From assembly GCA_009920225.1 (NCBI GenBank), contig RGAJ01000051.1, positions 1 to 9,300 on the forward strand: a stretch of DNA of 9,300 bases. The letters are read 5' to 3'. Each line of letters starts with the position of its first letter. Position 1 is the first letter of the stretch. Positions 1-6,189 of this stretch are shown here, piece after piece. The translations under genes were made by a program, and so were the position numbers. Origin of the DNA: Paracoccaceae bacterium. GTDB taxonomy: Bacteria; Pseudomonadota; Alphaproteobacteria; Rhodobacterales; Rhodobacteraceae. The notes under the pieces were generated by a model. It saw only the letters and a list, made by a program, of their open reading frames with translations. It made no database searches and had not been told where the DNA came from.

Positions 1-833
1 TTGTAATACTCGACGAATGCCTTGATCTGCTGTTCAAGGTCGCCGGGCAGATAATAGTTTTCCAAAAGGACGCGGTTTTTCATGGTTTGGTGCCATCGCT
101 CGATTTTACCCTGAGTTTGGGGATGGAACGGCGCACCGCGCACATGGTCCATTTTGTTTTCTTCCAACCAATCAGCCAGATCACCAGAGATATAGCATGA
201 TCCGTTATCGCTGAGCAGACGAGGCTTGTGTCGAACAACGGCCCTGCCACAGCCAGACGCCGCTAACGCCAACTCGATGGTATCCGTCACATCTTTCGCG
301 CGCATCGTCGTGCACAGTTTCCATGAGATGATATAGCGGCTGTAATCGTCTAGGATCGTGGACAGATAATACCAACCCCAACCAATGATTTTGAAGTAGG
401 TAAAATCCGTTTGCCACATTTGGTTGATAGCCGTCGTTTTGTCTTTGAACTCATTCGCGGCTTTAATCACCACATAATCGGGTGCCGTAATCAGATCCGC
501 TTCCTTCAAAATGCGATAAGCAGATGATTCAGATACAAAATACCGCTTCTCATCGGTGTATTTGACCGCCAGCTCGCGTGTGCTGAGGGCTTCGTGTTCC
601 AAGGCAAACTCGATCAGATCGTCACGGCGCGTATCGGGGATACGGTTCCAAACAGAGCCAGGCCGTGAAGGTATATCAGAAAGCCCATCAAGGCCACTCT
701 CAAGATATAAATCATACCAGCGATAGAAAGTCGTGCGCGCAATGCCCAGCATGTCCAGGGTTTGCTTTGTCGGCAGATGTGATCCTTCGACCGTGCGAAT
801 GATCTCAAGCTTTTCAGATGCAGGGTATCTCAT
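1..833 (-). CDS. IS3-family transposase OrfB (DDE integrase-type), C-terminus beyond window
   Basis: This is the catalytic half of the transposase, which cuts and joins the element ends. The ATG at 833 overlaps the orfA stop as ATGA. The visible 277 codons are open throughout. The N-terminal part (about residues 1-60) looks like a helix-turn-helix with the MRYPASEKLEII start common in this group. The rve catalytic core follows, with Asp143 in QTDFTYF, Asp209 in LLSDNGSCY and Glu245 in TQGKIERWHQTMK. The second Asp and the Glu are separated by 35 residues, the canonical DD35E spacing. Family members usually have about 340 residues, so roughly 60 are missing at the left edge. The protein is probably made mostly as an OrfAB fusion by -1 frameshifting, since its frame is -1 relative to orfA. 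Confidence 0.93.
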   Translation of the reverse strand, partial: MRYPASEKLEIIRTVEGSHLPTKQTLDMLGIARTTFYRWYDLYLESGLDGLSDIPSRPGSVWNRIPDTRRDDLIEFALEHEALSTRELAVKYTDEKRYFVSESSAYRILKEADLITAPDYVVIKAANEFKDKTTAINQMWQTDFTYFKIIGWGWYYLSTILDDYSRYIISWKLCTTMRAKDVTDTIELALAASGCGRAVVRHKPRLLSDNGSCYISGDLADWLEENKMDHVRGAPFHPQTQGKIERWHQTMKNRVLLENYYLPGDLEQQIKAFVEYY

Positions 834-1204
834 TCCTCGAACTCCCCATCCCCGATTATGCTTTTTTTGAGCAGGCGGTTTTCTAAGGTCAGGTCGGCCA
901 CGCATTCCTTTAGCGCTGAAGCTTCGGAGCGCAAATCTTTGACTTCAGGGGCCGTAGCCTGACGCGCCGTGTCGCCAGAAAGCTGTCGCTTGCCAGCCTC
1001 AAGAAATTCCTTCGACCACTTGTAGTACAGGCTTTCTGCCATGCTCTCGCGACGGCACAGCGCTGCAATGCTTTCTTCGCCACGAAGTCCCGCCAAAACA
1101 ATGCGGATTTTTTCCTCAGCTGAATACTTCCGCGCGGTCTTGCGGCGGATGTTTTTAACCAACTTATCTGCAGCTTCTTTGCTGCTAACGGATTTATTGC
1201 TCAT
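830..1204 (-). CDS. IS3-family transposase OrfA (helix-turn-helix)
   Basis: This is a DNA-binding subunit of 124 residues that recognises the element ends and, fused to OrfB, forms the transposase. Residues near 25-70 (KYSAEEKIRIVLAGLRGEES through LCRRESMAESLYYKWSKEF) form the insertion-element helix-turn-helix. The C-terminal part (about 85-115, EVKDLRSEASALKE to LTLENRLLKKS) has the heptad pattern of the leucine zipper used for multimerisation. I chose the ATG at 1204 because GGAG lies five bases upstream. The in-frame GTG at 1210 would give 126 residues but leaves no room for that ribosome binding site. The stop TGA (832-830) shares bases with the orfB ATG. Confidence 0.9.
   Translation of the reverse strand: MSNKSVSSKEAADKLVKNIRRKTARKYSAEEKIRIVLAGLRGEESIAALCRRESMAESLYYKWSKEFLEAGKRQLSGDTARQATAPEVKDLRSEASALKECVADLTLENRLLKKSIIGDGEFEE
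861..868 (-). other. Candidate -1 frameshift slippery run in orfA
   Basis: Read on the minus strand this is seven A followed by G, in orfA codons Leu-Lys-Lys-Ser (CTC AAA AAA AGC), about 30 bases before the orfA stop. The -1 frame (CAA AAA AAG CAT ...) has no stop from here into orfB, so slippage would yield an OrfAB fusion. A-runs followed by G are the usual IS3 frameshift signal. However, the phase here is not the textbook A AAA AAG, so a slip would depend on single-codon slippage on AAA. I did not find a clear stimulatory stem-loop. Confidence 0.55.
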
Positions 1205-1289
1205 CTTCACTCCATGAAGGTTACGATGAACCAGAAATCCTCCTCAATCAATTCAACAAATATGTCCCAAAGGTCCTGACGCTATACAC

Positions 1290-1406
1290 GGGGGTATCCC
1301 CGCCCACATTGCAATGGACCTAGCCGCTCAAGCCCAAGGCTTCCGCAATCAGGCCCACTACTGGGCTTGGTTGAGGGTCTATGTGGAGCGGAAGAGGTTA
1401 GCGTAG
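1290..1406 (+). pseudogene. 3' remnant of an unidentified gene, truncated at the IS end
   Basis: The plus frame starting GGG GGT ATC CCC reads GGIPAHIAMDLAAQAQGF, continues with NQAHYWAWLRVYVERKRL and ends at TAG 1404-1406. The composition (AAQAQ, aromatic HYWAW, basic VERKR) looks like a real alphaproteobacterial protein tail rather than random sequence. A rho-independent-type hairpin follows 20 bases after the stop. No ribosome binding site or credible start lies upstream, because the frame runs into the IS end near 1288. I infer that the IS truncated the gene. Translation from the ATG at 1314 would give only 30 residues. I do not recognise the family. Confidence 0.45.
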
Positions 1407-1426
1407 GGTGTTCCATGCACTACACA

Positions 1427-1472
1427 GGCTCAGCCCCTAAGGGGGCTGGGCCGTCCCCTTCAGTTATTTTTT
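1427..1472 (+). terminator. Hairpin terminator after the plus-strand remnant
   Basis: CAGCCCC (1431-1437) pairs with GGGGCTG (1442-1448) around a four-base TAAG loop. GGC at 1427-1429 extends the stem to GCC at 1450-1452 across one G-U pair. This makes an 11-base, very GC-rich stem. A run of six T (1467-1472) follows, about 14 bases after the stem, which is further than in ideal terminators. It fits termination of the truncated plus-strand gene and may also act on minus-strand transcripts arriving from the operon. Confidence 0.6.
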
Positions 1473-1787
1473 CAACCTTCCATGCTTAATAGCACAGTGA
1501 TCGTGGGATATCGATAACTGCAGTACTCTTTGCCTCATTTTAAAATGGCAATGCGCAACTCTGTGTAACCATCAACTCTGGAACGATATCGAAGGCTAGT
1601 TTTGGTGAGCAGCGCCAAAGATAGTGTCCATATCGACACCCTGTTAACCGCCTGTCTTGGAAAACCAAGCTACATTTTACAAGCTTTTGGCTAGCAAAGG
1701 TAATATGCGAAAGCAGCTGTGCTAAGTTAACAACCGATTAACAAGCAAGGAGCTTTTTTGGATTACGCCCATCGGACTTCATCATGA
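1473..1787. other. Non-coding stretch between the operon end and the terminator
   Basis: I see no credible gene, tRNA or clear terminator for the minus-strand operon in these 315 bases. The motif ATATCGA occurs three times (1508-1514, 1586-1592, 1630-1636). A small inverted repeat, GTGTC-N6-GACAC, lies at 1624-1639 around the third copy. Base composition is AT-richer than the flanking genes. An open plus frame of about 41 codons (to the TAG near 1690) lacks a ribosome binding site and recognisable content. Confidence 0.5.
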
Positions 1788-2144
1788 TTAGGCTTTAGGG
1801 TTGCGCGCAACGGCCACCATTTCAACCCTCATGCCAGGGCGAGCCAATGCAACACCGCAGGTTGCTCTAGCCGGCGGATTACTTTTATCAACCCATTCAT
1901 CCCAAACGGCGTTCATACCTTGGAAATCAGCCATATCTGCCAACCAAACCTGAACCGAAGCAATATCTGCTTTAGACCCACCTAGCTCTACCATGACAGC
2001 ATCCATTTCAGCCAATACTTCCTGGGTCTGTACCGTGATATCGCCGGTCAAGGTGATTGGAATTTGACCAGCCAAAAAGACGGCGTCGCCTATGGTAACG
2101 GCTTCACTCATTCTAGGGCCTGGATTAAGTCGCGAGAGGGTCAT
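1788..2144 (-). CDS. RidA/YjgF/UK114-family imine/enamine deaminase
   Basis: RidA proteins are small trimeric cytosolic enzymes that hydrolyse reactive imines or enamines to a keto product and ammonia, protecting PLP enzymes or completing catabolic steps. The protein has 118 residues, against about 128 for typical members. Visible hallmarks are FLAGQIP at residues 23-29, Arg93 in NPPARAT (the position of the carboxylate-binding catalytic Arg in active RidA proteins) and Glu108 in VEMVAVA near the C-terminus. I chose the ATG at 2144, preceded by AAAGGAAG at good spacing; upstream in-frame starts would run into the previous gene. It is the last gene of the operon, ten bases after the DUF3726 stop. 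It belongs to a divergent RidA subgroup rather than housekeeping RidA, and its substrate is unknown. The context suggests it consumes an intermediate made by the operon. Confidence 0.9.
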   Translation of the reverse strand: MTLSRLNPGPRMSEAVTIGDAVFLAGQIPITLTGDITVQTQEVLAEMDAVMVELGGSKADIASVQVWLADMADFQGMNAVWDEWVDKSNPPARATCGVALARPGMRVEMVAVARNPKA

Positions 2145-2154
2145 CGATCTTCCT

Positions 2155-2853
2155 TTAGTCGTTGTCAGAGGTCCCTGCGCCGGCACCGCTTTTACGAGAT
2201 TGTTCGGTAGCTGGAACAGTTGTGCGCATTGCCAAAGCATCGAGCGCGGCTATTGTATATGGAGATGCGAGAGCAAATTTTGTTCTACTAACAGGCTTGA
2301 TCACATGTTCTGACCGGTGGAGAACAATCGTTGCAACCGATGCGGAAATGAAAGTGGACAAGGTCTCTACATCAGTCGAGATGCCGTTGCCCACATGCAG
2401 TTTTCGCTCATCCCACTCGACTACAAAGGAACCACCAATCGCCTCGGAACATTGCGCAAGGAATGGCAGCAGCAAAGCCGGTTGCCGAACCGGACCTATC
2501 TGCATACGGAAATCCTTTCTTCCGAAAACGGAGGATGCAAAATCTATAATAGCTGCACCAGTGGTCAGAGGACAAAGCGGTTTTCCGTCGACGTTTACCC
2601 AAACCTCGTTAGAAACCTCCGGAACAGCGAAGGTTGGGGCAACAATCGCAGCTAAAAGGACCGCGGTGCCGTCTATGCCATTTAAACATAGCCAACCCAC
2701 TGCGTTAGCTGCTTCTTCTGCTAAGCCCCAGCTAAAGCCAGCACCACGTGTAGCCTTGTAACACAGCGTTTCCGTCTCTGTGCAGCTCAATCTAATTCTA
2801 ACCGATGTACTTTCGGATTCCGACATGAATTCAGCTGCTTCAACCATGTTCAT
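2155..2853 (-). CDS. DUF3726 family protein, function unknown
   Basis: The protein has 232 residues. I recognise DUF3726 from the conserved N-terminal block KATRGAGFSWGLAEEA (residues 33-48) and the C-terminal block with RTTVPATEQSR (210-220) and GAGAGTSDND at the very end (223-232). There is no signal peptide and no clear membrane segment; the hydrophobic stretch at 60-78 is short. The strictly conserved extreme C-terminus suggests it contributes to a binding or catalytic site. That is inference, since no activity is known to me. The ATG at 2853 has GAGGG seven bases upstream and overlaps the end of the preceding gene by 14 bases, implying translational coupling. The ATG at 2826 is an alternative with a weaker ribosome binding site. 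It is partnered with the 560-residue protein upstream and RidA downstream. Confidence 0.8.
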   Translation of the reverse strand: MNMVEAAEFMSESESTSVRIRLSCTETETLCYKATRGAGFSWGLAEEAANAVGWLCLNGIDGTAVLLAAIVAPTFAVPEVSNEVWVNVDGKPLCPLTTGAAIIDFASSVFGRKDFRMQIGPVRQPALLLPFLAQCSEAIGGSFVVEWDERKLHVGNGISTDVETLSTFISASVATIVLHRSEHVIKPVSRTKFALASPYTIAALDALAMRTTVPATEQSRKSGAGAGTSDND

Positions 2854-4522
2854 TCCGTACCCTCGTATTTACTTCAAACGGAAATGGTGCGCCACTGAAC
2901 AGGCTGATCCGAACCCATTTATCAGATCGCGGATCAAAATGTGTAGCACCGAAGAACGCCAATTTGCATCGCATTAGGTCAATCGGTAGCATATCTCGGG
3001 CAATGAGGTTGCCCCTCACTTCGGCATAGGGATGATTGGAGGCTTGTTGGGTGCGCCGCACCATCAGTCGGTGTTCAGGATGCACCAACAGAAATTCCGC
3101 TACTCGTGTGGAAGGCGGCCAAGCCTCTAACGCAGTATAAAGCGATTTAGCTAAACGCGCGACGCAGAGTGGCTGTTCAAGGTCAGCACCCTCTTCCACA
3201 AAGCGTTCTCCGAGACGCGGTTCGAGTTTCTCCTCAGAGACATACCAGAATTGCGCTGCTTGATCTTCTTGATCAAAATCCATCTCCAGCGCCCATGCGT
3301 AGTGCTTTTCCAAGATGTCCATATGAGATTGGATTAATGCTGCCCCATTAATCCGGAAATGTGCGCGTTCATCCGCACTCATACAGTCAGAGAGGCCATC
3401 AATAAGATCACCATGGGGTTCTAGCATGATCGAGACCAGCGCTTCTTGCCCCTCTTCGCTCAGGTTATTTTCTGCCCAAAGCCATAGTTCATTCCAAGGG
3501 TGGATTCCCCCGAGCCATTTGGCGAGATGGGTCTTAATGAGGGCAAGGTCCCGGCGCAGGGCACCTAATTTGGTTACTTGAATCGGATGCGCAGATTTCC
3601 ACGTATCAGCATTTTCAATTGCAGCATCAAGCGCGATGAGAAGAGCAGATTTTGCCTGCTCTGTAAAAGCCTTTAGTGATCGTACCCGAGCAAGAGCCTC
3701 TTCACGTGCGTACACCCAATTGTTGATTAAGATCGGGTGGCGCACCAAAAACGGCGCCATGCCAAGCCCTGTTGAGTTCCCGACACCTAACCTGCGACAA
3801 AGACTGATATTGAGTGCAACCGCACGTTCTCCACCTTTGCACCGTGCTAGGTGATTGACGATATCAATCGTGAACCAACGTATGAGCCATACCGAGAGCA
3901 TCTCTGCTTGAAAGGGCGCTGAAAGTTCAGGTCGCTTTGCTATTGCGGCACGATCTGCGGCACCGAACTTTCCCGAACCATATACCGCAGTTGTCCGCAT
4001 CAAGTATCCAACAGCGTCGATTTCTTCCGCGTCTGGCTGAGCGCCTTCTGCCAGCGAATCTACTACATGTTCAAAAAGACGAACCGAGCGATTTGCACGG
4101 CTCAATGACAGTTCGCGATCAGTAATGCGACCCGCTTCTTGATAAGGCACGTTGGATTGCAAGCGATCAAGATCTTCGGCAGTCGGCACGCCATCAAATA
4201 GCGTAAACGTCGCATCCCAAGCGCTAGCGATAACGCGATCAGAACGCATTTCAGGGGGCAGATCATGGGAAAATGCCACCAATGAATAGGTGCGCACGGG
4301 ACCGCGGGCACAATAGACAGCTCGCCCAACACCGTTGGCATCTATATCCCAAACTAGCCTATCAAACGTCCAACCTTCAGACTCGACGCGGCGCATTAGA
4401 ATACGCAGGAACGAAAGTCGCATCGGGTGCGCGCTCCCCATGCGAGACAACCGCATGACCTGATCTGGGCTCCGGTAGAATTCTGCCGACGTGATAGGAG
4501 GATGTTCGGTCGCGCGTACCAT
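2840..4522 (-). CDS. Conserved protein of unknown function, 560 residues, partner of the DUF3726 gene
   Basis: I cannot assign a function. The sequence is soluble-looking, with no signal peptide or membrane helix, and mostly helical. Stretches that look conserved and functional are DANGVGRAVYCARGP (61-75), SLVAFSHDLPPEMRSDRVIA (80-99), SRANRSVRLFEHV (141-153), RTTAVYGSGKFGAADR (176-191), the glycine-rich GVGNSTGLGMAPF (246-258) followed by RHPILINNW, and SEEKLEPRLGERFVEEGADL (429-448). The glycine-rich segment could bind a phosphate or cofactor, but it is not a Walker A or Rossmann signature. I think I recall similar proteins in other proteobacteria, without an assigned role. The start at ATG 4522 has AGGA eight bases upstream, 73 bases after the transporter stop. 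The stop lies inside the DUF3726 gene, so the two products are probably made in fixed ratio and may form a complex. Confidence 0.85.
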   Translation of the reverse strand: MVRATEHPPITSAEFYRSPDQVMRLSRMGSAHPMRLSFLRILMRRVESEGWTFDRLVWDIDANGVGRAVYCARGPVRTYSLVAFSHDLPPEMRSDRVIASAWDATFTLFDGVPTAEDLDRLQSNVPYQEAGRITDRELSLSRANRSVRLFEHVVDSLAEGAQPDAEEIDAVGYLMRTTAVYGSGKFGAADRAAIAKRPELSAPFQAEMLSVWLIRWFTIDIVNHLARCKGGERAVALNISLCRRLGVGNSTGLGMAPFLVRHPILINNWVYAREEALARVRSLKAFTEQAKSALLIALDAAIENADTWKSAHPIQVTKLGALRRDLALIKTHLAKWLGGIHPWNELWLWAENNLSEEGQEALVSIMLEPHGDLIDGLSDCMSADERAHFRINGAALIQSHMDILEKHYAWALEMDFDQEDQAAQFWYVSEEKLEPRLGERFVEEGADLEQPLCVARLAKSLYTALEAWPPSTRVAEFLLVHPEHRLMVRRTQQASNHPYAEVRGNLIARDMLPIDLMRCKLAFFGATHFDPRSDKWVRISLFSGAPFPFEVNTRVRNEHG

Positions 4523-4595
4523 TACTTGATCCTAGTCGAAAAAAGGGATTAGGGGCAGAGGAGATAGTAAGGCACCGCCACCCCCGATGGTGTAT

Positions 4596-6143
4596 TTACT
4601 TACGGCCGAGGGCCAAGGTGATGCGCAATGCGTCCCATAGAGAAGGCAGCAATACCAAAGACACGGGAACCGCAGTCACGACGATAAAGCTCTGGAGCTT
4701 ACCAACTCCGCCACCGCCTGTCCCAATCAAGATCAGAGCCATCACAGCCATAGCCATCCCCCAAAACGCGCGGAGTGCAGCTGAAGGGTTCTCATTAGAC
4801 ATAGAGGCTGCGATAACAAAGCTCATCGAGTCCGATGTGGTTGCGACAAAAATCATCGTCAATACAAGGAACAACAACGATAGAATGAAGCCCATCGGCA
4901 TCGCTTGAGTAATCGCAAGCAAGCCAGCAGGCAAGTTAAAGCCTTCGAACGGGCCAGAAATCACACCTGGGTTTGCCTGTTCTAGCGCAATGCCGCTTCC
5001 ACCAATGATCGTGAACCAGAAGTTCGTGATGATGGGCGCGATGATTGCCAAAAGAATGATGATCGAACGGATTGAGCGGCCGCGGCTGATTTTTGCGATA
5101 AAGATCGCCATCAACGGTCCGTAGCCAAGGAACCAACCCCAGAAAAATACGGTCCACCAGCCCAACCAACCCGGCTCACCAAAGAGGCCCGTATCGCCGC
5201 GGAACATAGCCATATCGAAGAAGTTGGTCAGATACGTTCCCATCCCGCCCGCAAAGCCTGCCAGAATTGATGATGTCGGACCAAAGACAAGCATGAAGGC
5301 CATCAAGGCGAACGCCAAAATGACGTTAAACTTGGAAAGTAACTGAATGCCTTTGTTCAGACCCGAGATGGCAGAGACTGTGTAAATGCCCGCCAAACCA
5401 AGAATCATTATAGCTTGGGTCGCAAACGTGTCTGGAATACCGAACAGCGAATTTAAGCCATACGACATCTGGAGACCCAGAAACCCGATCGGACCAACTG
5501 TGCCTGCAACAACCGCGATTATACAGGAGGCGTCAGCAATGAGGCCGATTGGACCATTGATCGCTTTATCTTTGAAAACAGGGTACAGCAGAGTGCGCGG
5601 CGCGAGCGGCAGGCCTTTGTCATGGTGATAGTGCATCATCATGATGGTAGTCAGCGCACCAAGGATAGCCCAAGCAAGGAATCCCCAATGTAAATAAGCC
5701 TGCGCTAAAGCAGCGTTGGTACGTGCGGCTTCGTCCGTACTTAGATCACCGAAGACGGGAGGCGTCCAAAGATAGTGCGCTATCGGCTCACCAGCCGCCC
5801 AGAAAACACCGCCGCCCGCAAGCAGCGTACACATGATCATCGAACCCCACTGGAAATTCGTAAACTCAGGCTTTTCTAGATTACCAAGGATCGCGCGCCC
5901 ACCCGGTAGGGCACAAATGACCAATCCAATAAGGAAAGTCGCGAGCAGCAACAGCTGCCAATACAATCCAAAGTATTTTGCAGACCAGTTAAAGCCCGCA
6001 TCGACCATGGCCGACAGGCCATCGAGGTCAAAAAGTGCCCAAGCACAGAAAAGAAGGATAAATCCGCCCGTAATGGCAAAAAGGGGTTTATCCACCTTGC
6101 CTAGGCCAGTGCCTTTGGCACCAGTTTGTGTCGTATCGCTCAT
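4596..6143 (-). CDS. BCCT-family transporter (betaine/carnitine/choline type)
   Basis: BCCT proteins import quaternary ammonium or related zwitterionic compounds across the inner membrane, usually with Na+ or H+. The 515 residues give about 12 hydrophobic segments, starting near 21-40, 60-80 and 98-117. Diagnostic parts are GEPIAHYLW (118-126), LHWGFLAWAI (151-160), WWTVFFWGWFLGYGPLMAIF (329-348) with KISRGRSIR after it, and TSDSMSF (436-442). The aromatic box differs from glycine-betaine carriers: W153, W158 and W337 remain, while the BetP positions Y197, W374 and W377 read Leu161, Phe338 and Tyr341 by my hand alignment. This points to another substrate. N- and C-terminal tails are short, so there is no BetP-type osmosensing extension. 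That suggests uptake for nutrition rather than osmoprotection. A strong GGGGAGG ribosome binding site lies at 6159-6153, 46 bases after the dipeptidase stop. Confidence 0.93.
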   Translation of the reverse strand: MSDTTQTGAKGTGLGKVDKPLFAITGGFILLFCAWALFDLDGLSAMVDAGFNWSAKYFGLYWQLLLLATFLIGLVICALPGGRAILGNLEKPEFTNFQWGSMIMCTLLAGGGVFWAAGEPIAHYLWTPPVFGDLSTDEAARTNAALAQAYLHWGFLAWAILGALTTIMMMHYHHDKGLPLAPRTLLYPVFKDKAINGPIGLIADASCIIAVVAGTVGPIGFLGLQMSYGLNSLFGIPDTFATQAIMILGLAGIYTVSAISGLNKGIQLLSKFNVILAFALMAFMLVFGPTSSILAGFAGGMGTYLTNFFDMAMFRGDTGLFGEPGWLGWWTVFFWGWFLGYGPLMAIFIAKISRGRSIRSIIILLAIIAPIITNFWFTIIGGSGIALEQANPGVISGPFEGFNLPAGLLAITQAMPMGFILSLLFLVLTMIFVATTSDSMSFVIAASMSNENPSAALRAFWGMAMAVMALILIGTGGGGVGKLQSFIVVTAVPVSLVLLPSLWDALRITLALGRK

Positions 6144-6189
6144 CTAAAGGTTCCTCCCCTGAACGACAGTTTCTATTTTTGATGTGAGC

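Larger units (their letters stand above)
1..1288 (-). mobile_element. IS3-family insertion sequence, 5' portion (right part of window-edge element)
   Basis: The two-ORF organisation, with a small helix-turn-helix OrfA overlapping a DDE integrase-type OrfB in the -1 frame, is the hallmark of the IS3 family. The element reads leftwards. Its 5' end is inferred near 1288: read on the minus strand, the sequence there begins TGTATAGCGTCAGGACC, which fits the 5'-TG start usual for IS3-family termini. The other end lies left of the window, so the inverted repeats and target duplication cannot be compared and the exact boundary is uncertain by several bases. Both reading frames are free of stops as far as they can be seen, so the copy may be active. 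A plus-strand coding remnant starts immediately beyond the inferred end. Confidence 0.85.

Noticed and set aside
1281..1302. Short G5-TAT-C4 palindrome next to the IS end as a possible attachment or hairpin target site
   Set aside because: It lies within the coding remnant and is explained by codons GGG GGT ATC CCC; without the other IS end no target-site claim can be made.
1565..1692. Plus-strand open frame of about 41 codons ending in TAG near 1690, with an internal GTG
   Set aside because: It has no ribosome binding site, no recognisable protein content and sits in an AT-rich gap; chance is the simplest explanation.
2145..2240. Longer RidA reading frame starting near 2240
   Set aside because: The extension overlaps the DUF3726 coding region, carries no RidA homology, and the ATG at 2144 has a good ribosome binding site and gives normal family length.
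2162..2761. Long plus-strand open frame of 199 codons
   Set aside because: It lies antisense to the DUF3726 gene, whose protein carries family-conserved blocks; the opposite frame has low-complexity composition and no family resemblance.
4523..4595. Possible hairpin or attenuator between the transporter and the 560-residue gene (CACC/GGTG pairing and a run of T on the minus strand)
   Set aside because: The stem is only about four bases and the T-run is not adjacent, so it does not qualify as a terminator; I treat it as an ordinary spacer.
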